From Planctomycetota bacterium (lineage in GTDB: Bacteria; Planctomycetota; UBA1135): 64,000 nt of DNA. The notes under the pieces were generated by a model. That model saw only the letters and a program-made list of their open reading frames with translations, searched no databases and was not told where the DNA came from. Location of the stretch: contig QQUA01000010.1 of NCBI GenBank assembly GCA_008501825.1, positions 60,871-124,870 of the forward strand, read 5' to 3'. Positions within the stretch are counted from its first letter, which is position 1, and every line of letters starts with the position of its first letter. The position numbers were made by a program, and so were the translations under genes. Below, piece by piece: positions 45,129-54,601 of this stretch.

Positions 45129-46385
45129 ATGACTTCCTCTGAATCACGCCAAGAGAATCCCGTCTTACCGTCGACGCTCTACAAGTACCGGGACTGGAGC
45201 AATCCATTCCATCGACGTATGTTGACTCACCGAGAGGTGTATTTCCCCTCTCCTACTTCTCTCAACGACGCTTTTGACGCTGCATATCACCCCGAAGTTT
45301 CCCAAGGAGGAGCCGATCGGGAGATCGAAAAGAAGCTCTTTAAATCCTTGCCAGAGGTCGACTCAGAATCGAGGCGTCTCATTGCCAAGGCACTGACTCC
45401 TTGGGCGAGTTCGGCGCTACAAGCGAATGCGTGGAACGTCCTTATTACTAACAATGCTACCGGCGTCGCCGCCTTTTCAAGTACCGCCCGAGAGCCGGTC
45501 ATGTGGTCCCACTATGCCCGCAATCACCACGGCTTTTGCATCGGATTTGATACGCAGAAGTTGCTCGATTACCTTGAGTCACTGAAGGACGATGAATTCG
45601 AACTACATCCCGTGACTTATGCCTCAGAACGACAAGCCTGGAATTCCACGGATACGCCGGTCAAGCTAGTTCTACTTGAACAACTCACGGTGAAATCGAA
45701 GGGCTGGAGCTATGAACGCGAATATCGAATCATCAGTTTCAAGGGCCCTGAATCCCTCATTGCCCTTCCAGAAGGAGTCATAAAGGAAGTCGTCCTTGGC
45801 TATCGAATGCCGGTCAGCCAGCGAAGGGCGATCCTGACTCTCGCCGAATCGTTTCCGGAGGTAAAAACTTACCAGGCCATCCGAAGGCACCAGACCTTCG
45901 CGATTGACCTTGGAACTCCTGCCGAGCAAGTGCTCCCGAACGATCAGGAATTTGCCGATCGAGAGTCGCAAGCCATTCAATTTAGCAACATGGGCATTGC
46001 GGCCAAGCAGCGCGGCGATCTGGATCTAGCCGAAAAGATGCAAAGAAAATCGCTGAGCATCGAGAAGCAAATGGGAAACCGAGCCGGCATGGCCGCCGAC
46101 TACGGAAACCTTGCGAACATATACCAACTTCGAGGGGACCTCCAAACCGCCGAGGCGCTGTACTGGAGGGCGCTGGAACTGCTGAAGAAAATGAACACCG
46201 ACCCTTCCAAGATCGCGGAGAAATACATCGGATTAGCCCTCATGATGCAACTGGGGGGCGATGAAGATCGTTGGCACAAATATCTGCAGATGGCTCGGAA
46301 GATCTATGTGGACCAGGACATGATCGAGCAAGTGAATCAAATCGATGCTGGTGTGGACGCTTGGCAAGCTTTGACCGAGGATTAG
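45129..46385 (+). CDS. DUF2971-TPR protein
   Basis: 418 residues. The N-terminal 270 residues show the DUF2971 signature: LYKYRDW near the start, VYFPSPTSLNDAFDAAYHP, then MWSHYARNHHGFCIGFD and the later YEREYRII. Residues 275-400 carry tetratricopeptide-like repeats (SNMGIAAKQRGDLDLAEKMQRKSLSIEKQMGN, YGNLANIYQLRGDLQTAEALYWRALELL). No signal peptide. DUF2971 proteins have no established biochemical function. The gene follows the pentapeptide-repeat protein closely, and the kinase-pentapeptide-DUF2971 order suggests a signalling unit. Confidence 0.85.
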   Translation: MTSSESRQENPVLPSTLYKYRDWSNPFHRRMLTHREVYFPSPTSLNDAFDAAYHPEVSQGGADREIEKKLFKSLPEVDSESRRLIAKALTPWASSALQANAWNVLITNNATGVAAFSSTAREPVMWSHYARNHHGFCIGFDTQKLLDYLESLKDDEFELHPVTYASERQAWNSTDTPVKLVLLEQLTVKSKGWSYEREYRIISFKGPESLIALPEGVIKEVVLGYRMPVSQRRAILTLAESFPEVKTYQAIRRHQTFAIDLGTPAEQVLPNDQEFADRESQAIQFSNMGIAAKQRGDLDLAEKMQRKSLSIEKQMGNRAGMAADYGNLANIYQLRGDLQTAEALYWRALELLKKMNTDPSKIAEKYIGLALMMQLGGDEDRWHKYLQMARKIYVDQDMIEQVNQIDAGVDAWQALTED

Positions 46386-46530
46386 TCGCCACACTGCCTC
46401 ACAGTTTGAATGCCATTCAACTCGGGGAAATGTTGTCCGGCTGCGCACTGAGGCTTGATTGTAGAATAGGGTTGCATATTGGCGAATTTACAGTCTAGCA
46501 ATTGCTTGTGAGCTGAATGAAGCCAAAAAA

Positions 46531-46566
46531 ATGACCGGCTTCCTGCGAAGGAGGAAAGCCGGCCAT
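46531..46566 (-). terminator. Rho-independent terminator of the beta-helix gene
   Basis: On the minus strand a GC-rich stem (GGCCGGCTTTCCT pairing with AGGAAGCCGGTC with one bulge) with a CCTTCGC loop is followed by ATTTTTTT. It begins about 20 bases after the minus-strand stop codon at 46587. All intrinsic-terminator features are present. Confidence 0.82.
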
Positions 46567-46586
46567 GAACATGGAATTAGAGAAAT

Positions 46587-48766
46587 CTAACTTTCGATTT
46601 CAAAGTGATGGGCCCGGCTAAGCTGTCCAGAGACTGCCAGCGGGTCAATTGCAAGGGCTTGAACAGCGACATGCCAGCCAACAGCTTCGGGCACATTCGG
46701 AATTGGAATCGAAAGCGATGCATCGCCATTAATGTCGGCAATCCCGGTGGAAAAGGGAATTCCGCCAAACAGCTTGCTCGCCTCCAAGAGAAAATCTCCA
46801 TAGCTTGTGGCGTATCCGCTTGAGGTAATAATCGGCGCATACCTCGGGTCAGCAGCCACGTAGAGATTCACGGTGGCATCTGCGATGGTTGCTACATCGG
46901 CAACACAGCTCGTTCCGATGGCAAAAGCCCAGCCAAGCTTAAGCTCGTCGCGTTTGCCTCGTCTGCACCTCTATCGGCAAAGGGAACGCCATCCCAGTCG
47001 TTATCTACGTGGCGCGGATCTCCATCAACGTCGATCCAACTGTTGGACCAGGCTGGATCCCCCGCGTCCCGGCACCAGGAGCTAGCTTCCAGGCGATAGT
47101 CAACTGTCAATTCAGGGTCCGTGGCCGAGTTCCCATTTCCAGGAGAGCCGCCGTCTTCCATGACACAGGAGTGATACTGTCCGAAGGCGAGGCCAATGAA
47201 CTCGTTTCCAATTCCGTTGTTACCCCAGAATATGGTGTTTCCTACGTATGGCTCAACAGTACTGTCGAGGGCCGTTTGGAGCCCATAACTGCTGCAATTG
47301 GCAATGGTATTGTTTTCGATCTTTGGGGTAGTTACTGGTGAAGCCGGTCCGAGCAGGTTAACTCCAACGCCGTTGCAGCCCGCAATGATATTGGAGCTTA
47401 GAATTAAGCCTGAGGCATCATTGACCGTGATCCCTTGTGCGCAGTTGATGATTTCATTTCCGATGAATGAACAGGGTGTGCTTCCGTTGAGATAGATTGC
47501 GTCACAGGTTGAATCTTCAAACCGGTTGCCTTGGACAACCCATCCAGTCGCATTAGAGAGTTCGATTCCGTTGCAATTTCTTAGAAACAAATTTCGAACG
47601 ATTCGGGCATTTGGAAAGCGATTGCTTGAGCTGTAGATGCCATCGGTTAAATCTTGAAAGGTGCAGTCCTCGATTCTTAAGCCATTGCATGTATAGGAGG
47701 GTGAAGCCCACATTCCGGTGTCGCCTGAGGCAATAGTGCATCCTAGGATGGAAAGGTTGTCAACGACGAAATGATTTCGAATTCCATAGCGGTTGTTGCT
47801 CAATGACCCTCCAGAAACAGTGACATTGTCAGCATCGTAAATGTAGTAACCATTGTAAAAACCATCAACATCATTATCCCTCAAGGGATAGTCGATCCAA
47901 TTGGAATTCGGGCGAATATAAATGCCCTCGTAATTTTGGCTCCCTTGTTTTGTAATTGTATTTCCAACGATAGAAATCGCAGCATTGAGATTTAGATATA
48001 TGCCGGTACCGTGCGCAACAAGTGAGCTCCCGGAGATCTCTGATACGCCCGAGGTCGCGGAACCATCAGTCAAGATGGTTGCATGGGAGGTCGATGCTCC
48101 ACCCTCAAGAGTGCAGTTGCGAATCTTGGTTGCTGCGTAAGAGGCCGATCCATAATTCAGGTGAACAGCATAGCTTCCAGAGCTAACGGAGCACTGCTCG
48201 AATGTCGGGGCGATCGTGCCGAGAGTACCTCCCATAACCTTCAAACCCGTTCCGCTTTGATTCGCAAACTCGCAGTTTTCAAAGGTCGGAGCATGAGTTA
48301 CCCCGGAGGAAGGCGCTACCTCCACAATTGGTCCATTAACGCATTCGAAGGATAGGCCCTCAATGCGAGAAGAAGTGCATTCACTCGAGGGGTTGAACTC
48401 AACCGCAACGCCCGTTGTGGTGTCGACAACCACCGTTTTCCCAGGACTCTCCTCCGCAACAAGGCTTACATTGTTGTAAATCACCCAAGGGAAGGCGTCG
48501 CCTGAAGCTGGAGAGTATTTCACTCCAGGGTCTTGGCCAACGATGCGAATGACGGTGCCCTGGGGCAGGGGCGCGTGAATGCCATTAAGGGCGAAGTCAA
48601 CGGTGCTCCAAGGGCTTCCCATGGAGCCGTCGTTGAAGTTGCTTCCGGCCGTCATGTCGACCCAAACCTCTGTTTGGGCTATAGATGAGGCGGAAAGTAA
48701 GGGGAGCAGAGCAAGCGTTGCCTTGGAGAGGCTGACCATTCTTGCAAATGAGAGTGTGTGTTTCAT
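46587..48766 (-). pseudogene. Secreted right-handed beta-helix protein with a single frameshift before its C-terminal domain
   Basis: A signal peptide (LSKATLALLPLLSASSIAQ) starts from the ATG at 48766. About 570 residues of parallel beta-helix repeats follow (for example RIEDCTFQDLTDGIYSS, ATGWVVQGNRFEDSTCDAIYL, IENNTIANCSSYGLQ), resembling pectate-lyase-like or NosD-like surface proteins. The first frame ends in out-of-frame residues at a TAG near 46892, just after GADEANATSLSLA. In the next frame the sequence continues sensibly (FAIGTSCVADVATIADATVN, then NLYVAADPRYAP) through the shared C-terminal domain to a TAG at 46587. Loss of one base near 46926-46936 explains it. No classic slippery heptamer was seen. 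A 20-bp palindrome lies 34 bases upstream of the start and a good terminator follows. Confidence 0.8.
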
Positions 48767-49314
48767 CGCGATTGCACTTGGGGGTTGTAGGTGGTGGATT
48801 TTCACAGCTAACTGTGAAATTCCCTGGGCTGGCCGAGTTAGCTTTCTTTCGGAGTGAGCATGGCCCTTGACTTGGAAACCAATGCTTGAAATCGTCCCTG
48901 CTTTGAAGCAATTCAGTTGGATTCGCTTAAAGCTCTACAAAATTTCCCTGTTGCACTAAGGGCATGTAGTTTCATTTCGATTCGTCATGCTCCGTGAAGC
49001 TGAGCAGCTTGCCAGAAGATTGGAACGTATGTGGATCCTCACTAGAGAACTTCCACTTCACCCTTAAGAACCCATGGGACTGCAAATCCGAACTTCTTTT
49101 TCTATTTTATTCAAATTTTCAACTGCTCCTAAGCTTCAGGAGCCATTGTTGATTGAAATCTTCGATCCGAGTTCTTGCTCGTCTAACAATCACATCTTTA
49201 AGGATGTTGCTTTTCTTCGTCATGCCGATGAATCGTCTCGGTCAAATTTCTGCTTCTGGATTTGATTTGTTCAAGGTAGGATGTCATCGGTCAACGTCAA
49301 CCACTGAAATCATC
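48767..49314. other. Divergent intergenic region with a palindrome, no gene seen
   Basis: This 548-base stretch lies between the beta-helix gene and the next secreted protein. Apart from the palindrome at 48800-48819 nothing structured was identified. The frame at 49074 lacks a start signal, and the 49153 frame only extends the downstream protein's N-terminus before its signal peptide. Confidence 0.45.
48800..48819. promoter_or_regulatory. 20-bp palindrome upstream of the beta-helix gene
   Basis: TTTCACAG at 48800-48807 and CTGTGAAA at 48812-48819 match perfectly around CTAA. Position -34 from the start codon suits a repressor operator or a 5' UTR hairpin. Confidence 0.45.
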
Positions 49315-50352
49315 ATGCGCTCAGCACTCCCCTTTGTTTTTGGCTTGCTCAGTCTGGCATCGCCTCTTCATTCCGCTCAAGTAGAAGGTCTGCTCCACGC
49401 CCCATTACCTGAGATACAATTTGAGAGTGTTCATGGGATTGATATCGGTGGAATCGGTGACTTGTTCGGCGCGCCTGTGTTGCTTTATCGAATCCGCGAT
49501 TATGTACCAGATCGTCTCGCAGATCGAGAAGCAAGGAAGGTTAAGAAAATTTTGGCGAAGCGAGCGTTGTATGAAGAAACTCATGGGCTAATTATGTTCG
49601 CGATCATTGAGGGCGCTAAGCGAGATGATCGAGACCCAAGGAAATTTCTTGACAAGATTGGCGTCGATCACCCATATGGAGTTGTGGCTAGTGGAAAGCT
49701 AAGTGAAATACTTGGGCGCGCCGCCTATGCATTGAGTGATGGAATCCTCATTGGTGCTTATGGGCTGTGCGTTGAGCAATACCAGGGGAATCTTGACAGC
49801 GTACCTAAAGCTCATCTCTCGATGAAACCATGGGAGTTCCGTGACGAAGGTAAGCGTCTTATGGAAGCTCTTGGCAGGCGAAAATTCGCCAAAGCCGTTG
49901 CCGCTGCTGAGAAGCTGGAGGCTAAATATTCAGGGTTGACAGATCAAATCAGCGCCATCTGCGAGGCGGAGAGTGAGCGGGTTGCCCAGCTTGAGAGTCA
50001 AGGCAATTTTTGGGGTGCGATGGCTGTAGCCGAACGCATGTCCAAAGAATGCAAGGGGTTGCCGGCCGGGCATTCTGCCAAAGCCTTGATTAAGTCGATT
50101 AAGGCAGATCGTGGAAAACGTGACCAGCTCAAGGCGCAGAAGAAAGTTAGGGACTTGGTGTATGAGCGGACGAAGAATGTTTATGTCGTCAATCATGGAG
50201 CTTATCTAAAGCGTATGCGCCAGCTGGAAAAAATCAGGGACGACTTTCCTGAAACCTTTGTTTCTAGGGAGGCGCAGCGTGAAATCGACGAACTTGCGAG
50301 CATGGTAATTTGCAAGGGATGCAATTATCCACGTCGAAAATGTCAGTGTTGA
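49315..50352 (+). CDS. Secreted helical hypothetical protein with Cys-rich C-terminus
   Basis: Family not recognised. 345 residues with a signal peptide (MRSALPFVFGLLSLASPLHSAQ). The middle and C-terminal parts are mostly helical and highly charged, with TPR-like pieces (KAVAAAEKLEAKYSG, WGAMAVAERMSKEC). The last residues, CKGCNYPRRKCQC, have four cysteines in a C-x2-C-x6-C-x-C pattern that could bind metal or form disulfides. The ATG at 49315 begins the signal peptide; the frame is open upstream to 49153. It is the first gene of a co-directional set that includes a kinase and an ECF sigma factor, 80 bases before the kinase gene. Confidence 0.7.
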   Translation: MRSALPFVFGLLSLASPLHSAQVEGLLHAPLPEIQFESVHGIDIGGIGDLFGAPVLLYRIRDYVPDRLADREARKVKKILAKRALYEETHGLIMFAIIEGAKRDDRDPRKFLDKIGVDHPYGVVASGKLSEILGRAAYALSDGILIGAYGLCVEQYQGNLDSVPKAHLSMKPWEFRDEGKRLMEALGRRKFAKAVAAAEKLEAKYSGLTDQISAICEAESERVAQLESQGNFWGAMAVAERMSKECKGLPAGHSAKALIKSIKADRGKRDQLKAQKKVRDLVYERTKNVYVVNHGAYLKRMRQLEKIRDDFPETFVSREAQREIDELASMVICKGCNYPRRKCQC

Positions 50353-50432
50353 CAATGCAAGTGACTTAACCTCTGTTCCCACCTAATTAATGGAACCCCG
50401 AAACCAACGCACTTTAATCCTTTGGCAAACAA

Positions 50433-52925
50433 ATGAGATTCAGAGAACGCTACGAACTTTTGCAACCTCTAGGAGCTGGTGGTCAGGGAGAAGTCTGGCT
50501 TGCCAAGGACGAAAACGGACTCGAGGTGGCAGTCAAGCGCATTGCTGCCGTACAAAGTCAGAGTGCCCGATTACGTCTTGAGCGGGAAGCCATCTACCTT
50601 CGGAGAGTCGATCACCCGAACGTCGCCAAAGTATTGAACCTGCTTGACGAAGATGGGGCACTCTTACTTGTCATGAATTATGTCGAGGGTTCTCCGCTGT
50701 CCGCCCTGATCGATCCCGATGACGCAGAAGCATATCCGCCGCGTAGCCAGACCAAGCTCGATCAAGTCCTTGATCTATTTGCAGGGCTGGCCGATGCACT
50801 AAACGCCCTCCACGAAGTTGAAATTGTGCATCGTGATGTCAAACCCGCGAACGTGATCGTGACTCAGAACGGCCAGCCAGTGCTGGTGGACCTCGGTTTA
50901 GCTCATACAGAAGGCGTTACCCGGCTGAGCCAAGCCCATGATCCTCCTGGAACATGGTTGTATATGAGTCCAGAGCAAACTCGAGGGGAGGAGGTCGACG
51001 CTCGTAGCGATCTTTTTTCACTCGGAATTTGCCTGTATGAGTGTCTGACTCAACGGCTTCCGTTCAATGGATTCTCGCAGGAAGAAGTTTTTACCTCGAT
51101 TCGTAGGGACGAGCCAGCGGCGTTGAAATTAGGATTCGGAGTGTATGACCGTGCGTTGAACGCGGTCATTGCCAAGATGCTCGAGAAAGACCCCGCCCGG
51201 CGCTACTCGACCGCGGCTCAGGTGGCCGCAGACTTGCGCCGAATTCGCACCGGTGAAAAGCCACTTGCGCGTGCCCCGGGAACCTTACGTGTTCTGGCTC
51301 GACGGATACAACGGGAACCGTCGGTGCGTCGGCTGTTTCTCGGGCTTATCGCTGCAATCGTATTACTGAGTAGTATTTCATGGGCATTAGCAAGCCGCAA
51401 CCGCGTGATCGCCGCCGAATTGGACCTGGTGCGCATTGAACGGGATGTTGACATGTTTGTTGAGCAAAGACGCTTGAAGGCGTTTGAAGAGGGACTGCAG
51501 AGGCTCGAGCCCCCGTGGCCAACGCGCATCCCGGAGTTGACGCACTGGCTGGAACAAACCCGTGCAGCAGTGGCTCGTTTTGAGGCTTTACATCAGGAGC
51601 TCGATTTGAAGCCCCCGGACGGCCAGGACGATAAGCGGTTTCGCGAACTTAGGGATCAACAGGCTCGACTGGAAGCTCATATTGAGAGACACGAGCGAGA
51701 TGGGTGTGAAAAAGATGGGAACGAGATTTTTGCTACGAGTGAAGAGTTGCGTGCCCATTTGGTGGACCTTGGGATGCAGCTTCGCCGGATCCAATTTGAA
51801 ATCCGAAGTTATGTTTCGTCCGAATTGCCGGTGGATGACGTTTACGTTTTGCAAGCCGATCACGCCGAGTTCAGCGCGCGGCTTTTTGCGGCAACTGACC
51901 CTGAATATGGGCTGATACCACGCATTGAGCAGCTTCTTTCAAGCGCACGTCGACTGAAGGCGATTGAGGCTGACCACTTCGCGCTCTGGAATTCAACGAT
52001 CCGGTCAATTGAGAAAACTTATGATGGGTTTCGGATACCACCACAACCGGGTTTAGTGCCCCTAGGACCCGATCCTCAATCCGGTCTTCACGAATTTGCC
52101 GACATCTTGTCGGCAGCTCCTGATTCGGAGTTGCCTGAAAGGGATCCTCAAACAGGTCGCATTACGATTGACCAGGAGAGTGGGGTGGTATTCGTCCTGG
52201 TGCCCGGGGGCAACGCAACCATTGGTTCCCTAAGGGGTAGTTCTGATCAGCCATTCCACGAGCCAAAAGAGTTCGGTGAAGTGGTCGGTGTGTTAGCCGA
52301 AGTCGCACTCGCTCCGTTTCTTATTTCGAAGTACGAGGTCACCCAAGCCCAGTGGCTAAGAATGGCTGGCGAAAACCCGAGCTACTGGCGGCCCGGTCGG
52401 GCCGGTGGGCGGGAAATATTGGTGCATCCTGTAGATCAAATCACTTGGGTCATGGCCGACTTGGTCCTACCACGTTTCGGAATGATGTTGCCAACAGAGG
52501 CGCAGTGGGAATACGCATGCAGGGCGGGAACGACGACGCCGTGGTATACCGGGGCGAATCCAAGCACTTTGATCGGACACGGTAATTTGAACCTTGGGAA
52601 GCGATCCCAAAGCCCAATTCGCGTAGGCAGTTTGAAACCCAACCCGTGGGGCTTGCATGACTTGTATGGAAACGTGCAGGAATGGACGTCCGATCATCCG
52701 ATCCAGGCAAGTCCTACCCTTCATCCAGGTGATGGTAGCCGTGGATCGGCTGGCGAGCCGGGTCCGCGCGTGTTGCGAGGCGGTTGTTGGATCAATGATC
52801 CACAGGTGGCCAAGAGTGCGTACCGTACAGCGCGGGCTGAAACAGATGGCGCTGCAACGAATGGTGTCAGGCCGATTCGCCTCCTGATTGAGGGCTCTTT
52901 TCCTCTCGGTGAAACAAAAAAATAG
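50433..52925 (+). CDS. Transmembrane Ser/Thr protein kinase with extracytoplasmic FGE/sulfatase-modifying-factor-like domain
   Basis: 830 residues. Kinase domain 7-270: Gly loop LGAGGQGEVW, Lys35 in VAVK, HRDVKPAN with Asp135, then DLG at 153-155 in place of the usual DFG, and SPEQ. A membrane segment lies at about 300-321 (LFLGLIAAIVLLSSISWALA). A charged helical, probably coiled-coil region covers 330-530. Residues 580-820 match the formylglycine-generating-enzyme fold (VFVLVPGGNATIG, PFLISKYEVTQAQWLRMAGENPSYW, MLPTEAQWEYACRAGTTTPW, NPWGLHDLYGNVQEWTSD, RVLRGGCWINDP). In kinases this domain is thought to be a sensor rather than an FGly-forming enzyme. It lies upstream of a secreted protein and an ECF sigma factor on the same strand. 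Confidence 0.93.
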   Translation: MRFRERYELLQPLGAGGQGEVWLAKDENGLEVAVKRIAAVQSQSARLRLEREAIYLRRVDHPNVAKVLNLLDEDGALLLVMNYVEGSPLSALIDPDDAEAYPPRSQTKLDQVLDLFAGLADALNALHEVEIVHRDVKPANVIVTQNGQPVLVDLGLAHTEGVTRLSQAHDPPGTWLYMSPEQTRGEEVDARSDLFSLGICLYECLTQRLPFNGFSQEEVFTSIRRDEPAALKLGFGVYDRALNAVIAKMLEKDPARRYSTAAQVAADLRRIRTGEKPLARAPGTLRVLARRIQREPSVRRLFLGLIAAIVLLSSISWALASRNRVIAAELDLVRIERDVDMFVEQRRLKAFEEGLQRLEPPWPTRIPELTHWLEQTRAAVARFEALHQELDLKPPDGQDDKRFRELRDQQARLEAHIERHERDGCEKDGNEIFATSEELRAHLVDLGMQLRRIQFEIRSYVSSELPVDDVYVLQADHAEFSARLFAATDPEYGLIPRIEQLLSSARRLKAIEADHFALWNSTIRSIEKTYDGFRIPPQPGLVPLGPDPQSGLHEFADILSAAPDSELPERDPQTGRITIDQESGVVFVLVPGGNATIGSLRGSSDQPFHEPKEFGEVVGVLAEVALAPFLISKYEVTQAQWLRMAGENPSYWRPGRAGGREILVHPVDQITWVMADLVLPRFGMMLPTEAQWEYACRAGTTTPWYTGANPSTLIGHGNLNLGKRSQSPIRVGSLKPNPWGLHDLYGNVQEWTSDHPIQASPTLHPGDGSRGSAGEPGPRVLRGGCWINDPQVAKSAYRTARAETDGAATNGVRPIRLLIEGSFPLGETKK

Positions 52926-52995
52926 GGGAATGTAGTTCGCTCGGCCTCGACTTCGGTGTTTGTTAAATTACCAAGCCTGAGCTGCTTACAGAAAG

Positions 52996-53772
52996 ATGCG
53001 CTTAAGGAAGATGTACAAGTTTCCACTTTCCCTTGTCCTCGTGCTCTGTGCGATGCTACCGGCCCAGGAGCCGCCTGCATCCTTGTGGGAGCAGGTGGCT
53101 CTAAAGGCTGATGGCGTGAACCAATGGTCCGCGCGCCTTGCCGGCAGTCGAGTTCTTATGATAGACACAAACAAGAATGGTTTGCCAGACAAAGTCAAGC
53201 TGACCTCGAAGTCTGGCGGACTCCTGCCACTCAGCGGTGTCCTGGCGCTTGGGCGGGAATTGATCGAAGTGCGCATTGAGCCTGGGCCGCGACTTTCGGT
53301 ACGGAGCTACTCTGGGCCAACTTCGTCATTACGCGTTCAGCGCAAGAAACTGAAGGTCCAGGGTTGGCTACGGTTGGAGTCCGACGGCAATCCTGCCTGC
53401 TCAATCTTGGTAACCGAATCCAGTTGGCGGGGCGAAGTGCCACGGGGTCGCTATCGAATTGTCGACGGTCAGCTTAAGGCGCGTGGAGACGTTGCTACAG
53501 TCAGCGGGAGCAATCCGGTTGTGGTCGACGGTCAAGACAAGACTACATTTGAGTGGGGTGGACCGGTTGTAGGGACCTTTCAAGATCCGCTCGGTTCTGC
53601 TTCACAGCCAATTGAGTTTCGAGGCATTGCAGGTGAAGTCTATCGAAACTTCAACTACCTTAATGAATCTCCGTCCTCCAGTAAGATGTCCCGGCATACT
53701 CGTGCTGCATTATTTGTGGTCGATGCGAAAGGGAAGCGCAAGCGCAGTCTGGTCGGCAACTGCAACACCTGA
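52996..53772 (+). CDS. Secreted hypothetical protein
   Basis: 258 residues, not recognised. A signal peptide is present (FPLSLVLVLCAMLPAQ). The mature part is beta-rich; an Asp/Asn loop MIDTNKNGLPDKVKL (about residues 55-69) looks like a calcium-binding thrombospondin-3/dockerin-type loop. The middle has alternating basic strands (LRVQRKKLKVQGWLRL), and the C-terminus is basic. It lies 70 bases after the FGE-type kinase and upstream of the ECF gene, so it may be the exported partner of the kinase sensor domain. Either ATG at 52996 or 53011 can start. Confidence 0.65.
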   Translation: MRLRKMYKFPLSLVLVLCAMLPAQEPPASLWEQVALKADGVNQWSARLAGSRVLMIDTNKNGLPDKVKLTSKSGGLLPLSGVLALGRELIEVRIEPGPRLSVRSYSGPTSSLRVQRKKLKVQGWLRLESDGNPACSILVTESSWRGEVPRGRYRIVDGQLKARGDVATVSGSNPVVVDGQDKTTFEWGGPVVGTFQDPLGSASQPIEFRGIAGEVYRNFNYLNESPSSSKMSRHTRAALFVVDAKGKRKRSLVGNCNT

Positions 53773-53788
53773 CAGTGGCCGGGTAAGC

Positions 53789-53807
53789 GGGATTCCGTGA
53801 GAATCCC
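53789..53807. repeat. Small hairpin between secreted protein and ECF sigma gene
   Basis: GGGATTC at 53789-53795 and GAATCCC at 53801-53807 form a perfect 7-bp stem with a 5-base loop, 17 bases after the upstream stop. No U-run; it could be an attenuator, processing site or weak terminator. Confidence 0.35.
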
Positions 53808-53902
53808 CGAAGATGAATACTTGATGACGGAGTTTGTGTTTCAGCGCACCATGCTGGGGCAGGTGGTAGCGCGATCGGTGATTCGTAAAGCGAATGTAGG
53901 AG

Positions 53903-54529
53903 ATGGCTGAGCCCGTTAACGAACTCTTTCGCCGCGCCGCTGCTGGTGATCGGGAAGCCAGCAACGAACTGTTTAGCAGCCAGGAGCGCTGGCTACGCAA
54001 CCACATTCGCCGTCGGCTTAGTCCGCGCGTGCGCCGCCACCTAGATTCCGGCGACGTCGTGCAAGAAATCATGGTGGATATTTGGCGCAAGCTACTAGAG
54101 AAGTCGGATCATAGTTTTGAGAGTGAAGGCCAGCTACGTGGATACCTCACCGGAGTTGCAAACAATCGAGTACAGAACATGATTAGAGATTTGCAAAGTA
54201 AAAAGCGTGACATCCGTCGACAAATTGAGGATATCGATCCGAGTACCTCATTCGGCGAAGATAGACAAGCCAATTACCAAGACTCTCCGTCGCAAGACGC
54301 AGCTACGCGAGAGATGCAGGGCATGGTGAAGGACGAAGTGGAATCGCTGAATCCTGACGAACGTGAGCTGATCGATCAGCGATTCAATGCTGAGCTGAGC
54401 ATGACCCAAATCGGCAAAAAACAGGGCATTTCTGATCGCGGGGCAATGAAGAGGCTCAAGAAAATTTTTACTCGTTTATCCCTTCGGCTCGCACGGTTGG
54501 ATAGTCCTCCCGATAAGTTGGGAGAGTAA
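53903..54529 (+). CDS. ECF RNA polymerase sigma factor
   Basis: 208 residues. Region 2 at about 10-90 has SGDVVQEIMVDIWRKLLE and RGYLTGVANNRVQNMIRDL. Region 4 at about 150-200 has LNPDERELIDQRFNAELSMTQIGKKQGIS followed by DRGAMKRLKKIFTRL. The connecting part is acidic. An AGGAG lies directly against the ATG with no spacer, so translation may be weak or the transcript leaderless. It is downstream of the FGE-type kinase by two genes and is the likely transcriptional output of that kinase system, as in other planctomycete kinase/ECF neighbourhoods. Confidence 0.88.
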   Translation: MAEPVNELFRRAAAGDREASNELFSSQERWLRNHIRRRLSPRVRRHLDSGDVVQEIMVDIWRKLLEKSDHSFESEGQLRGYLTGVANNRVQNMIRDLQSKKRDIRRQIEDIDPSTSFGEDRQANYQDSPSQDAATREMQGMVKDEVESLNPDERELIDQRFNAELSMTQIGKKQGISDRGAMKRLKKIFTRLSLRLARLDSPPDKLGE

Positions 54530-54601
54530 AGTTGTCCAAGGCAGCTCGGTAAACGGACCAACATCGGGGAAAGGAAGAATCGGCATCATTTAGGAAAGAG
54601 G

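Noticed and set aside
46890..46940. Programmed -1 frameshift in the beta-helix gene
   Set aside because: The junction has no X-XXY-YYZ slippery heptamer or clear downstream stem, so a simple indel is more likely.
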